Of a stretch of 64,000 bases of DNA, positions 45,201 through 54,681 are shown in pieces. Source of the stretch: Gammaproteobacteria bacterium (GTDB lineage Bacteria > Pseudomonadota > Gammaproteobacteria > Eutrophobiales > Eutrophobiaceae); NCBI GenBank assembly GCA_021773235.1, contig JAJFKL010000032.1:124001-188000 (forward strand). The letters are read 5' to 3'. Made by a program: the position numbers and the translations under genes. Numbering within the stretch: the first letter of the stretch is position 1; each line of letters opens with the position of its first letter. Under the pieces are notes generated by a model. The model was not told the origin of the DNA and did not search any database. It saw nothing but the letters and a program-made list of their open reading frames with translations.

Positions 45201-46103
45201 ATGAAGATAGTATTTTTAGGAAATCATACGGTTGGTGTGGAGTCGTTATCGGTCATTTTAAATAGTAATGTTGATGTCGCAGGAGTTGTCGCCCATCCTT
45301 TAGACCATAATGATGGAGTAGTTTATAAATCAGTTTATGATTATGCCATTGAGAAAAATATTCCTGCCTTGAGAGGTAAAGCCACAGACTCAAAAACATT
45401 AGAATTTATAAATCAAAAAAGTCCAGATCTGATATGGGTTGTGGACTACAAATATTTATTACCGAACGCAGTATTAAATGCCGCTAGACTTGGTGCAATT
45501 AATTTACACCCGTCACTTTTACCAGAATATCGAGGTCGTGCACCTGTCAATTGGGCAATAATAAATGGTGAAACAGAACTTGGTTTAACAGCTCATTTTA
45601 TTGATGATGGAGTTGATTCAGGAGATATTTTGGTGCAAAAAAAGTATATGTTGGCTAATACTGAAGATATTAATGATGCTTTAGAAAAACTATATCCACT
45701 CTATCGTAACATCACATCAGAAATATTTGGATTGTTAAAAAAAGACAAAATTATTAGAATAAAACAATGTATTACTGACTCAACATTATACCCAGCCCGT
45801 AAGCCAGAAGATGGTTTGATCGATTGGAATATGCCAGCAAAGTCTATATTAAATCTAATCCGGGCAGTTGCAAAACCGTATCCAGGCGCATTTTCATATT
45901 ATTATGATACTAAAATAATAATATGGAAAGCTTCAGTTATCACAGAAAAAATTAACAGTCCCGTTGGGACTATAATATATTTTAAAAAAGACAAGCCAGT
46001 AATTAGTTGTGTGAATTCTTCTTTGTTAATAGATGAATATGAGGTTACTAACAATAAGGCTGTTAAATTAAATAAAGGTGAAATGTTTTTAAGTAATGGA
46101 TAG
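45201..46103 (+). CDS. Sugar N-formyltransferase (methionyl-tRNA formyltransferase-like)
   Basis: A 300-residue enzyme with an intact triad: N101 and H103 in INLHPSLLPEYRGRAPVNW, and D139 in DDGVDSGDIL. The C-terminal part (about 205-300) has PARKPEDGLIDW and LIRAVAKPYPGAF, as in sugar formyltransferases like ArnA or VioF. It would use 10-formyl-tetrahydrofolate to formylate an amino sugar. Together with the PIG-L deacetylase it suggests an N-formyl in place of N-acetyl group. Confidence 0.86.
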   Translation: MKIVFLGNHTVGVESLSVILNSNVDVAGVVAHPLDHNDGVVYKSVYDYAIEKNIPALRGKATDSKTLEFINQKSPDLIWVVDYKYLLPNAVLNAARLGAINLHPSLLPEYRGRAPVNWAIINGETELGLTAHFIDDGVDSGDILVQKKYMLANTEDINDALEKLYPLYRNITSEIFGLLKKDKIIRIKQCITDSTLYPARKPEDGLIDWNMPAKSILNLIRAVAKPYPGAFSYYYDTKIIIWKASVITEKINSPVGTIIYFKKDKPVISCVNSSLLIDEYEVTNNKAVKLNKGEMFLSNG

Positions 46104-46713
46104 GGATGAAGAAAATTATACCGTTAATCATTTTTCAAAATTATTTGAAAAACATGATGATTCATTTAAATCACTAGATTGGGGTAGTAGTGAATCACAA
46201 AATCTACGATTCGAAGTATTAGCAAATATAGCAAATTTACAAGGAAAAAGTGTTTTAGATGTTGGGTGCGGTCTTGGTGACTTTTATAAGTGGCTGGTTA
46301 AAAACAATATAAACATTGAATATTCTGGTCTTGATATTACTCCTCATTTTATTAAAAGGGCTATAAGTCTTTATGAAAAACCAAGTTTTTTCGAAGGCAA
46401 TATTCTTGATGCATCTATATTTAGCGGTCAAAAATTTGATTATGTAATGGCAAGTGGAATATTTTCTACATATAAAGATGGTGGTTATGATTATATGGAG
46501 TCGTGTATTGACAGATTTTGGCAGCTTTCAAATAAGGGCATTGCTTTTAATAGTCTTTCAAAGTGGGCTAAAGATAAAGATAAAGATAAAAATGAATTTT
46601 ATGCTGATCCGTCATTAGTTATAGATATCGTTAAAAAATATACTACTAAAATTATCTTTAGACATGATTACCATCCTCGTGATTTTACTATTTACGTGCT
46701 AAGAGATTATTAA
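46096..46713 (+). CDS. SAM-dependent methyltransferase (class I)
   Basis: A 205-residue methyltransferase with VLDVGCGLGDFYKWL (motif I), YSGLDITPHFI (motif II) and FDYVMASGIFSTY (motif IV). The start overlaps the formyltransferase by 8 bases. A run of AAAGAT units at 46570-46590 encodes KDKDKDK in a loop. Substrate unknown. Confidence 0.8.
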   Translation: MDRDEENYTVNHFSKLFEKHDDSFKSLDWGSSESQNLRFEVLANIANLQGKSVLDVGCGLGDFYKWLVKNNINIEYSGLDITPHFIKRAISLYEKPSFFEGNILDASIFSGQKFDYVMASGIFSTYKDGGYDYMESCIDRFWQLSNKGIAFNSLSKWAKDKDKDKNEFYADPSLVIDIVKKYTTKIIFRHDYHPRDFTIYVLRDY

Positions 46714-46715
46714 AC

Positions 46716-47408
46716 TTGATACTTTCCATTAATCAACCCGCTTATCTTCCATGGCTAGGATACTTTGAACGTATTGCACGAAGTGATTTACACATTGTGC
46801 TTGATGATGTGAAAATCGAAAGAAACACAAAGACTTCATTTACTAATAGAAATAAAATTAGAACGACTCAAGATTGGAGCTGGTTAACTGTTCCTGTCAG
46901 TCGTGGTGAAACATTAGAAGATGAGATTATTAAAAACGTTAAGACAGATAATATTCATTGGAAAAAAAAACATCTCCGATCTTTAAATCAATCGTATACT
47001 CGCACCCCATTTTATCAAGAGCATCAACCATGGTTTGAAGAGTTTTATGCGCAGCAATGGACATATCTTGCGCCAATGTTGAAAGCATCAACAGAGAATC
47101 TATTAGATACCTTAGGAATTAAAACACCTTTACTCTACAGTTCTGAAATGAATGTAGGCGGTCATAAAAGTGAGCTGGTTTTAAATTTTTGTAAAGAAGT
47201 TGGCGCAGATACTTATGTTTCAGGACCGTTTGGCAGGGATTATCTTGATTTAGAAAGTTTTTCCGAAGAAAACATTGATGTTGAATTTTCAGAATATATT
47301 CATCCTGAATATAAACAATATCATGGTGAATTTATTCCATACATGAGTATTGTAGATCTGATTTTTAATCACGGTTCAGAGTCATTAAATATTTTAATGA
47401 GTGACTGA
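46716..47408 (+). CDS. WbqC-family protein
   Basis: A 230-residue protein with a TTG start. ILSINQPAYLPWLGYFERIA, VLDDVKIERNTKTSFTNRN and ENLLDTLGIKTPLLYSSEM match WbqC, a family common in O-antigen clusters. The biochemical role is unknown. No membrane segment. It follows the methyltransferase by 2 bases. Confidence 0.85.
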   Translation: MILSINQPAYLPWLGYFERIARSDLHIVLDDVKIERNTKTSFTNRNKIRTTQDWSWLTVPVSRGETLEDEIIKNVKTDNIHWKKKHLRSLNQSYTRTPFYQEHQPWFEEFYAQQWTYLAPMLKASTENLLDTLGIKTPLLYSSEMNVGGHKSELVLNFCKEVGADTYVSGPFGRDYLDLESFSEENIDVEFSEYIHPEYKQYHGEFIPYMSIVDLIFNHGSESLNILMSD

Positions 47409-47482
47409 TTCCTTTCTCTCAAAAGAGATTAAAAGCTTACTTGTATCTAATCATTATTATCCTATATAGAGTTTAATTTTAA

Positions 47483-48319
47483 ATGAAAAATATTATTCAA
47501 TTATTATCCCGTATTGCATTTTATCCTTTACCTTTAAGAGTACATTTTTTTAAAACTCTTTTAAAGATTAATAAATGGTTGCCATATTCAACACGATTAG
47601 AATTTGATGCGTTAGTCCGACCAAACTATGGTTTTTGTATCTACAATGCTGCTCAGCTTGCGAAATCATTAGGTCTAAAAAGAATTAGTATCATTGAATT
47701 TGGTGTTGCAGGAGGCAATGGACTTGTTAATCTCGAACAGCATGCTGAAGAAATTAGCAAAGCATTAGATATTGAATTCGAAATTTACGGTTTCGACATG
47801 GGATCTGGATTGCCAAACCCCATGGGCTTTCGTGATATGCCATATATGTGGGCTGAAGGGTTTTACAAAATGGACTTAAATTTATTAAAAAGTCGATTGA
47901 AGTTTTCTAAATTAATAATTGGTAATGTAAAAAAAACATGCACAACGTTTTTTGAAGACTATACTCCAGCACCGATCGGCTGCGCTATGTTCGACTTAGA
48001 TTACTATTCATCTACTATTGATTCATTTAATATATTTAATGCTGATGAAACTAATTATTTACCACGCATTTATTGTTATTTTGATGATATTGCAGGCAGT
48101 GCTCTTCGTGCAATGAATAATCATGTTGGTGTTTTAAGAGCGATTGAAGAATTCAATGAGACAAATTCATCAAAAAAAATTGCTAGAATAGAAGGCTTAT
48201 CTACCTCAAGAAAAATAAAATCAACATGGAATAATCACATTTATGTTGTACATGATTTTGAACATGCCGAATATGAAACATTTATTGGAAACTCTCATCA
48301 GTCATTAGATTTAATTTAA
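47483..48319 (+). CDS. Unknown protein with a methyltransferase-like glycine motif
   Basis: A 278-residue protein that I cannot place. IIEFGVAGGNGLVNLEQHA resembles SAM motif I, and CAMFDLDYYSSTIDS and YCYFDDIAGSALRAMNNHVG suggest a Rossmann-like domain as in TylF-type methyltransferases, but the fit is loose. The N-terminus is basic and hydrophobic without a clear signal peptide. It lies between WbqC-like and GNAT genes, after a 74-base gap. Confidence 0.55.
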   Translation: MKNIIQLLSRIAFYPLPLRVHFFKTLLKINKWLPYSTRLEFDALVRPNYGFCIYNAAQLAKSLGLKRISIIEFGVAGGNGLVNLEQHAEEISKALDIEFEIYGFDMGSGLPNPMGFRDMPYMWAEGFYKMDLNLLKSRLKFSKLIIGNVKKTCTTFFEDYTPAPIGCAMFDLDYYSSTIDSFNIFNADETNYLPRIYCYFDDIAGSALRAMNNHVGVLRAIEEFNETNSSKKIARIEGLSTSRKIKSTWNNHIYVVHDFEHAEYETFIGNSHQSLDLI

Positions 48320-48366
48320 ATGGAAATAATCTAACTCTTTCATGCATAACGATATTTAAGAAATCA

Positions 48367-48894
48367 GTGACAATAACTTTAACTACGAAAAGGTTTGTTC
48401 TGCGTGAAATTGATGAGAAAGATGTAACAGATCAATATTTAGCATGGTTCAATGATGAAGAAGCTAAAAAGCACATTTATTATTCCGCAAATAAAAAAAC
48501 ATTAAATGAACTCAAGACCTATGTTTGCGAACGCGTAAACAGAGAGGATATTTTATTCCTCGCTATTTTTGATAAAGCAAGAAAAATACATATTGGCAAC
48601 ATTAAATATGAGCCTATTAGTGTAGGTGAAGGTTATGCAATTATGGGAATATTTATAGGTGAGAAAGCATATAGAGGCATAGGCGTGACTCAGGAGGTGT
48701 TTGAAATTAGTTCACGATGGCTAATGGATAATAGAAATATAATATATATATATTTGGGTGTTGATCTGGAAAATAAAAATGCAATTAAAGCATATGAAAA
48801 GTCAGGATTCAGTCAAACAAAAACGCATTTAATCGATGATGGAACGAATAAATCTGTCGCAATGGTTTTCAATATGCGTAGTGAATATGATTAG
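48367..48894 (+). CDS. GNAT-family N-acetyltransferase
   Basis: A 175-residue GNAT starting with GTG. LTTKRFVLREIDEKDVTDQY opens the fold; IMGIFIGEKAYRGIGVTQEV holds the acetyl-CoA loop (RGIG in place of R/QxxGxG/A); KNAIKAYEKSGF closes it. It resembles PseH-like sugar acetyltransferases in general form and is the only GNAT in the window. It may acetylate an amino sugar of the nonulosonate or another branch. Confidence 0.82.
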   Translation: MTITLTTKRFVLREIDEKDVTDQYLAWFNDEEAKKHIYYSANKKTLNELKTYVCERVNREDILFLAIFDKARKIHIGNIKYEPISVGEGYAIMGIFIGEKAYRGIGVTQEVFEISSRWLMDNRNIIYIYLGVDLENKNAIKAYEKSGFSQTKTHLIDDGTNKSVAMVFNMRSEYD

Positions 48895-48902
48895 TTGACG
48901 CA

Positions 48903-50555
48903 ATGATAAAATCTATTGTGTCTGAATATTTGAAAAGTATTGCACGAAAAAAACTGCGTAAAGCTATGCGTGGTTATAGATATTTAAAAAATGAAAATAA
49001 GTTGGATGAAATTTCCAACATAAAAAGAGATGTAGCTGCGCATAAAATAATTGCTGAGAATTTATACCCGTCAAAATTTATTTTTGGTGCAGGATTAGCG
49101 AATGCTGAAATTGTTATTAGACAATATCTACTCGAGCGTTTTCGATATATTAAGTTTAATGAAGAACTCCTTTCTTATTTTGGAGGAAAGGCTTCTATCA
49201 TAAACTATCCAATGCCGAAAGAATGGCAAGAGCTTCTGATTAATAAAGGCTTTATTGTAAACAAAAGAATGTGCTCCTTAAAATGGAATTTATATATTCT
49301 CATGTACTTTTTTAAAGGTGTGCTAACTGTTCTTAAGAGTATAGTCTTAGTAGTTAAATCTAATTTAGATGATTCATTAAAATTCTCGGGTAAACACACA
49401 TTTTTTATTGGACTGTCAGCTGGGAATCTTCCACAGAACCAAGAACAGAAGAAAAGCTATGACATTGTTTCATGGTATGAGCAATGGTCAGGTAGAGTTA
49501 AAGATATTGATGCAATTTGTCATGATGTTAAAGATGTACCTATAGGGAGTATTAATGAATTGTCTGTTGTGAGTCTGTCTTCACCTATTCCTTATGATTT
49601 AACTATTGGAAAAACATTTGATTATATAATATGGGCGCTAAGAGCATGTTGGATATCCTTAACTGATATATTTAAGGGTAAATGGTATCACGCACTTATT
49701 TTAAGTGAAGCCGCGATTGCTGCGATTATTCGTATACAAAATGGGAATAAACTTGCTTCTGAGTATATGTTTGGAACTACGGGAGTCATCTATCGACCGC
49801 TCTGGACATATGAAGCTGAAAAATTAGGAGCAAAAATATCACTGTATCTTTATTCGATTAATTCGGGAGGGTGGAAAACAAAAAAAGGGTATCCCGTCAC
49901 AGCTCCAGGATGGAAGCCAATGACATGGCAATATTATTTAGTTTGGGATGAGTATCAAGCAGATTTCGTGCGTCGCGAAGTAGGTGAGTCTGCGGGTGTT
50001 TTAACTGTAGGACCAATATGGTTCCATGAGAGTGAAAATGAAATAGACCCATGCCCAGTAAATTTCATAGCTGTTTTTGATGTGCAACCCTTTAGGGATT
50101 CACGTTATCAATTATTAGGGGTTCCGGAAGAATACTATACTCCTGTAGTTGCGAATAAATTTTTAGAAGATATACATTCAGTTGCATCAAAACTTAATGT
50201 TAGTGTTGCGTTTAAACGGAAGCGCGATATAGGAAAGTTATTGCATCCAAAATATAATAAATTTCTGGATGAATTATGTAAGGCGGAAGATTTTATCTTG
50301 GTTCCTTCCGAGACAAGTGCATTACGAGTTATTAAAAAATGTTCAGTAGTTATATCAATGCCATTTAGTTCGCCTGCTGTGCAAGCTAGAGAATTAGGTA
50401 AACCCTCAATATTTTATGATCCTTTTGCGTCTTTACAAAAAGATGATCGATCTGCGCATGGAATAGAAATAATATCAGGCGTTAAAAACCTGGAGGAATG
50501 GCTATTTAAAACCTACTGCAATATAACGAAACAAGAAAAGAATTCCATAAACTAG
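48903..50555 (+). CDS. Polysaccharide biosynthesis PFTS-motif protein
   Basis: A 550-residue protein with a basic N-terminus and a hydrophobic stretch near residues 135-155. The C-terminal PFSSPAVQARELGKPSIFYD followed by HGIEIISG is a PFSS variant of the PFTS motif that names this family of carbohydrate-cluster proteins. FGTTGVIYRPLWTYEAEKLGA and VTAPGWKPMTWQYYLVWD are further conserved-looking blocks. The architecture suggests a GT-B-like glycosyltransferase, unproven. Confidence 0.72.
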   Translation: MIKSIVSEYLKSIARKKLRKAMRGYRYLKNENKLDEISNIKRDVAAHKIIAENLYPSKFIFGAGLANAEIVIRQYLLERFRYIKFNEELLSYFGGKASIINYPMPKEWQELLINKGFIVNKRMCSLKWNLYILMYFFKGVLTVLKSIVLVVKSNLDDSLKFSGKHTFFIGLSAGNLPQNQEQKKSYDIVSWYEQWSGRVKDIDAICHDVKDVPIGSINELSVVSLSSPIPYDLTIGKTFDYIIWALRACWISLTDIFKGKWYHALILSEAAIAAIIRIQNGNKLASEYMFGTTGVIYRPLWTYEAEKLGAKISLYLYSINSGGWKTKKGYPVTAPGWKPMTWQYYLVWDEYQADFVRREVGESAGVLTVGPIWFHESENEIDPCPVNFIAVFDVQPFRDSRYQLLGVPEEYYTPVVANKFLEDIHSVASKLNVSVAFKRKRDIGKLLHPKYNKFLDELCKAEDFILVPSETSALRVIKKCSVVISMPFSSPAVQARELGKPSIFYDPFASLQKDDRSAHGIEIISGVKNLEEWLFKTYCNITKQEKNSIN

Positions 50556-50630
50556 TGATTCGGTTTCTAAATTAGAATTAATTATTGATTCGTACGTATA
50601 AAACGTTGTGCCAGCTATGCAATTAAAATC

Positions 50631-51317
50631 ATGAATGGAAAAAATATAATTAAATTTTCTGCACAAAAAGACCTTTTAAATTACGCAATTAATCGCTTAG
50701 AAAAAACGTCCTATGAGGCAATTAAGTTGAAAGGAATATATAATGTTGTCCTTTCTGGCGGGGCAACACCGAAATTTATTTATTCTGAATTGACGAATAT
50801 TAGTACTGATTGGGATAAATGGTGTTTTTGGTTTGGTGATGAAAGATGTTTTGATATGGAACATAATGATTCAAACCATAACATGGTGAAAAAGGCCCTT
50901 TTTCAACATGTTCCAATACCTTCTTGTAATATCCGGCGCATAAAAGTGGAACTAGGAATAGAGCGAGCTGTAAAAGAATATGGAAAGGACATAGAAAGTG
51001 TGGACATATTTGATCAAGTTTTACTTGGATTAGGAGAAGATGGTCACACTGCTAGTCTTTTCCCAGAGCATGATATTGGAGTTGATGAAAAAGCAGATGA
51101 TGTGCTTGCTGTATATAATTCCCCTAAGCCACCTAATGAAAGAGTCAGTCTTTCTGTGAAACGGTTAAATCGATCACGTGAGATTATATTCATTTGTACA
51201 GGAAAAAATAAAAAAAAAGCAATTGAAAAATTCAAGAATAATAGTGATATACCTGCGAATAAGATTAAAGGATTAGAACGTACTACTTTACTTTATTGCC
51301 CTGAAAATATTATATAA
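50631..51317 (+). CDS. 6-phosphogluconolactonase-like protein
   Basis: A 228-residue protein of the NagB/6PGL fold. VVLSGGATPKFIYSEL, FGDERCFDMEHNDSNHNM and LGLGEDGHTASLFPEH are the classical 6-phosphogluconolactonase motifs. The normal enzyme hydrolyses 6-phosphoglucono-lactone in the pentose phosphate pathway. No zwf or edd is nearby; the neighbours are a hydroxyacid dehydrogenase, an SDR, a HAD phosphatase and an aldolase. It may open a different sugar lactone. Confidence 0.88.
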   Translation: MNGKNIIKFSAQKDLLNYAINRLEKTSYEAIKLKGIYNVVLSGGATPKFIYSELTNISTDWDKWCFWFGDERCFDMEHNDSNHNMVKKALFQHVPIPSCNIRRIKVELGIERAVKEYGKDIESVDIFDQVLLGLGEDGHTASLFPEHDIGVDEKADDVLAVYNSPKPPNERVSLSVKRLNRSREIIFICTGKNKKKAIEKFKNNSDIPANKIKGLERTTLLYCPENII

Positions 51318-51327
51318 GACTATAAAA

Positions 51328-52257
51328 ATGGAAAAAATATTAATTACAACATCTAGCTTTAATCTAGATAATTTTGACGATTTAGCGTTGATTGAAGAAA
51401 GAGGGTATGAAATTTCATTAAATCCATATGGAAAGCGTTTAACAGAGCCTCAAATAGCTGGAATGCTTGATGAAAATGTTGTTGCTATAATTGCTGGTTT
51501 AGAACCATTAAATAAAAATGTATTACAAAACGCACCAAACCTTAAAGTTATTTCTCGATGTGGGATTGGTATGGATAACGTTGATCTTGAGTATGCTGAC
51601 TTAAATGGGATTAGTGTATTTAATACGCCTGATGCACCCAGTAAAGCTGTTGCAGAATTAACGCTTGCACATATTTTTTCTTTGTCCAGAAAAATAGTAG
51701 AGGCAGGTATAAATATAAAAAGTGGTAAATGGAAGCCATTGATGGGCAGGCTGATCTCTCAACAAACATTAGGTGTGATTGGATATGGGCGCATTGGTAA
51801 GTTAGTAGCTCAATCATTAAGTATGTTAGGGACTAAAGTGCTTGTGCATGATAAAGAAAATATTGAGAAAGCATGTGATTTTGAAATCGTTGGATTAAAT
51901 TATCTATTGAAAAATAGTGATATTGTTTCCTTGCATATGCCTTATACCACAGAAACTCATAATATGATTGATGCTGATTCTTTAGCATTATTTAAAAAAG
52001 ATGCATTGCTTATTAATGTTGCACGAGGTGGACTTGTTGATGAAGCGGCATTATATGAAGCATTAAAAAATGATAATCTTGGCGGTGCTGCTATAGATTG
52101 TTTTGCAGTAGAACCATATGAAGGAAAGTTGCTTGAGTTGAATAATGTTCAAGTAACATCACATATGGGCTCCTATGCAATTGAATCAAGATCAATGATG
52201 GAGGCAGAAGCCTGTTCTGAATTAGTTAAAGGAATGAAAAAACATGGATTGTTATAG
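51328..52257 (+). CDS. D-2-hydroxyacid dehydrogenase (phosphoglycerate dehydrogenase-like)
   Basis: A 309-residue NAD-dependent dehydrogenase. ISRCGIGMDNVDLEYA, LGVIGYGRIGKLVAQSL (GxGxxG), LINVARGGLVDEAALYEAL (active-site Arg) and VTSHMGSYAIESR (His) are family motifs. It lacks the ACT domain of SerA. It could oxidise or reduce a 2-hydroxy/2-keto sugar acid in this module. Confidence 0.87.
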   Translation: MEKILITTSSFNLDNFDDLALIEERGYEISLNPYGKRLTEPQIAGMLDENVVAIIAGLEPLNKNVLQNAPNLKVISRCGIGMDNVDLEYADLNGISVFNTPDAPSKAVAELTLAHIFSLSRKIVEAGINIKSGKWKPLMGRLISQQTLGVIGYGRIGKLVAQSLSMLGTKVLVHDKENIEKACDFEIVGLNYLLKNSDIVSLHMPYTTETHNMIDADSLALFKKDALLINVARGGLVDEAALYEALKNDNLGGAAIDCFAVEPYEGKLLELNNVQVTSHMGSYAIESRSMMEAEACSELVKGMKKHGLL

Positions 52258-52295
52258 TGTAATAATGAATATACTCAAACAATATATAAATAACT

Positions 52296-53183
52296 ATGTC
52301 AATTAAACAAATACTTGTTATTGGTGGTTCAGGATTTTTAGGAAGCCATGTGGCGGATGTTTTGTCAGATGCAGGCTATAAAGTCAGGATTCTAGATAAG
52401 GTCGATTCTCCTTATAAGAGAAAAGATCAGGAAATGATTGTCGAAGATTTTATGAGTTTAGAAGTTTTGGATGATGCTATAAGCGATTGTGATGTTGTTT
52501 ACAATTTTGCAGCTATTGCTGACTTGGATATTGCTTTGAAATTGCCAGTTGAAACAGTAAGAGTGAATGTTTTAGGTAATGCGCAAGTATTAGACGCATG
52601 TGTAAAGCATAATATACAACGATATATCTTCGCCAGCACAGTCTATGTTCATAGTAGAGAGGGTGGGTTTTATAGATGCAGTAAATTCGCTGCAGAGAAT
52701 TATGTAGAAGAATACTCTCAAGCATTTAATCTTAATTATACTGTATTGCGGTATGGCTCTTTATATGGGCCGAGATCTGATGGACACAATGGTGTTTGGA
52801 GGATCATTAATCGTGCTATAGAAAATAATGAAGTCAGTTATGAAGGAAGTATAGAGGCGATGCGTGAATATATTCACGTTGTTGATGCAGCAGTAGCAAG
52901 TGTTGCTGCCTTAAATGATGAGTTTTGTAATCAGCATGTCGTATTAACAGGACAAGAACCAATGCGGGTTATGGATTTTTTGAAAATGATAGCAGAAATT
53001 CTTGGTTTGAATCAGGATGTTAGATTCATAGAAAGTAAACAATCTGGACATTATATACGTACACCTTACGCGTATCAGGCTAAGTTTGGCCGTAAATATG
53101 TTCCTTCTATGCATGTCGATCTAGGGCAGGGGTTGTTGGAATTAATTGCTGAGATAAAACAAAATGGTAATCAAGAGTCATGA
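52296..53183 (+). CDS. NAD-dependent epimerase/dehydratase (SDR)
   Basis: A 295-residue SDR with VIGGSGFLGSHVADVL and the YxxxK pair in YRCSKFAAENY. FASTVYVHS and LRYGSLYGPRSDGHNGVW resemble UDP-sugar epimerases. The FkbM gene overlaps its stop by 4 bases. It may generate or epimerise the aldehyde precursor of this module. Confidence 0.82.
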   Translation: MSIKQILVIGGSGFLGSHVADVLSDAGYKVRILDKVDSPYKRKDQEMIVEDFMSLEVLDDAISDCDVVYNFAAIADLDIALKLPVETVRVNVLGNAQVLDACVKHNIQRYIFASTVYVHSREGGFYRCSKFAAENYVEEYSQAFNLNYTVLRYGSLYGPRSDGHNGVWRIINRAIENNEVSYEGSIEAMREYIHVVDAAVASVAALNDEFCNQHVVLTGQEPMRVMDFLKMIAEILGLNQDVRFIESKQSGHYIRTPYAYQAKFGRKYVPSMHVDLGQGLLELIAEIKQNGNQES

Positions 53184-54040
53184 TTAAAAAATGTTTAATA
53201 ACTATTAAGCATGTGTTGAAGCTAACTCTAGATAAGATTGTGTTCTTCAGTCGAAAAACCAGAGTTGGTCAATATATACACTATATAATCGTGACCCTCT
53301 CGATGAATGAAGTGAAGGAAGTTACACACGACGGAATAGACTTAATATTATCAGTTCCAAATCGTTTATGTCTTTGGCGAGCTAATACATTTTCCACCAA
53401 AGAACCTGAAACGCTCGCATGGATAGATTCATTGCCAGAAGATTCAACGTTTTGGGATATAGGTGCAAACGTAGGCTTATATTCATTATATGCAGCCAAA
53501 AAAAGGAATATGCAGGTTTGGTCATTTGAACCATCAGTATTTAATCTTGAAATACTTGCTCGTAATATATATTTAAATAAGCTCACAATGAATATCTGTA
53601 TTCTACCTTTTGCTTTGAGTGACGAAAACGGAAGTAGTAAAATGCATTTAACTACAACCGAATGGGGCGGAGCTCTATCAACATTTGGTAAAACATTTGG
53701 TTGGGATGGTAAAGAAATTCGTCAAACTTTTGAATATAAAACTTACGGTATAAAAGCAGATGATGTTGCAAATATACTTTCCATACCAATACCGGAATTC
53801 ATAAAAATGGATGTAGATGGACTTGAGCATTTTATTTTAAAAGGTGGCACGAATGTTCTGAAGAACATCAAGGGAATATTGATAGAAGTAAATGATGATT
53901 TTACAGAACAAGCAGATGATTGTGAAAAATTATTGACTGAAGCAGGATTGATTTTAAAAGAAAAATCACATTCTGATATTATTGCTTCGTCAACTACAGG
54001 ATTTCAAAATACATACAATCAGATTTGGATACGGCCGTGA
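53180..54040 (+). CDS. FkbM-family methyltransferase
   Basis: A 286-residue protein whose methyltransferase region has FWDIGANVGLYSLYAAKKRN (motif I), VWSFEPSVFNLEILARNI, and IKMDVDGLEHFILKGG, the FkbM signature. An N-terminal extension of about 50 residues is basic. O-methylates a hydroxyl, probably on a sugar. Overlap with the neighbours indicates coupled translation. Confidence 0.85.
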   Translation: MIKKCLITIKHVLKLTLDKIVFFSRKTRVGQYIHYIIVTLSMNEVKEVTHDGIDLILSVPNRLCLWRANTFSTKEPETLAWIDSLPEDSTFWDIGANVGLYSLYAAKKRNMQVWSFEPSVFNLEILARNIYLNKLTMNICILPFALSDENGSSKMHLTTTEWGGALSTFGKTFGWDGKEIRQTFEYKTYGIKADDVANILSIPIPEFIKMDVDGLEHFILKGGTNVLKNIKGILIEVNDDFTEQADDCEKLLTEAGLILKEKSHSDIIASSTTGFQNTYNQIWIRP

Positions 54041-54681
54041 ATGCACATGAAGAAATTAAAAATGCTAAATTGATATTTTGGGATTTTGATGGGGTAATTA
54101 AAGATTCTGTCGATGTTAAAACAAAAGCGTTTATGCAGTTGTTTGAATCTTATGGATCAACAATAGTTGAAAAAGTGAAAATCCATCATGAGGCTAATGG
54201 AGGTATGTCTAGGTATAAAAAGATACCTTTATACATGGACTGGGCAGAAGAACCCTATGATCAAGATTTATTAGATTGTTTATACAGTAAATTCAGTGAT
54301 TTGGTATTGAATAGCGTCATAGCATCTCCGTGGGTGCCCGGTGCGGAACAATATATTCGAGAAAACACATGTCAACAGGATTATGTGCTCGTATCTGCAA
54401 CGCCAGATGATGAACTTTGTATAATTCTTGAAGAACTTGATATATATAAACATTTTTCTGGAATATTCGGCGCATCTTTAAGCAAGAAAAATGCGATTAA
54501 AAAAGTACTAAAAGAAAGAAATATAAAATCATTAGATTGCATCATGGTGGGTGATGCAACTGCTGACATGGAAGCTGCAAAAGAAAACAAGGTGAAATTT
54601 GTACTAAGAAAACATAGTTCTAATGCAGATGTATTCAATAATTCAGATGTTCTAACAATCGAAAATTTTAATACTTTATGA
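54037..54681 (+). CDS. HAD-superfamily phosphatase
   Basis: About 214 residues from a GTG overlapping the FkbM stop (GTGA); a TTG at 54025 is an alternative. LIFWDFDGVIKDSVDVKTKA is HAD motif I with cap domain after it, VLVSATPDDEL motif II, KKNAIKKVL motif III lysine and CIMVGDATADMEAAKEN motif IV. It resembles phosphoglycolate or beta-phosphoglucomutase-type HADs. In context it could dephosphorylate the product of the adjacent aldolase. Confidence 0.84.
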   Translation: MNAHEEIKNAKLIFWDFDGVIKDSVDVKTKAFMQLFESYGSTIVEKVKIHHEANGGMSRYKKIPLYMDWAEEPYDQDLLDCLYSKFSDLVLNSVIASPWVPGAEQYIRENTCQQDYVLVSATPDDELCIILEELDIYKHFSGIFGASLSKKNAIKKVLKERNIKSLDCIMVGDATADMEAAKENKVKFVLRKHSSNADVFNNSDVLTIENFNTL

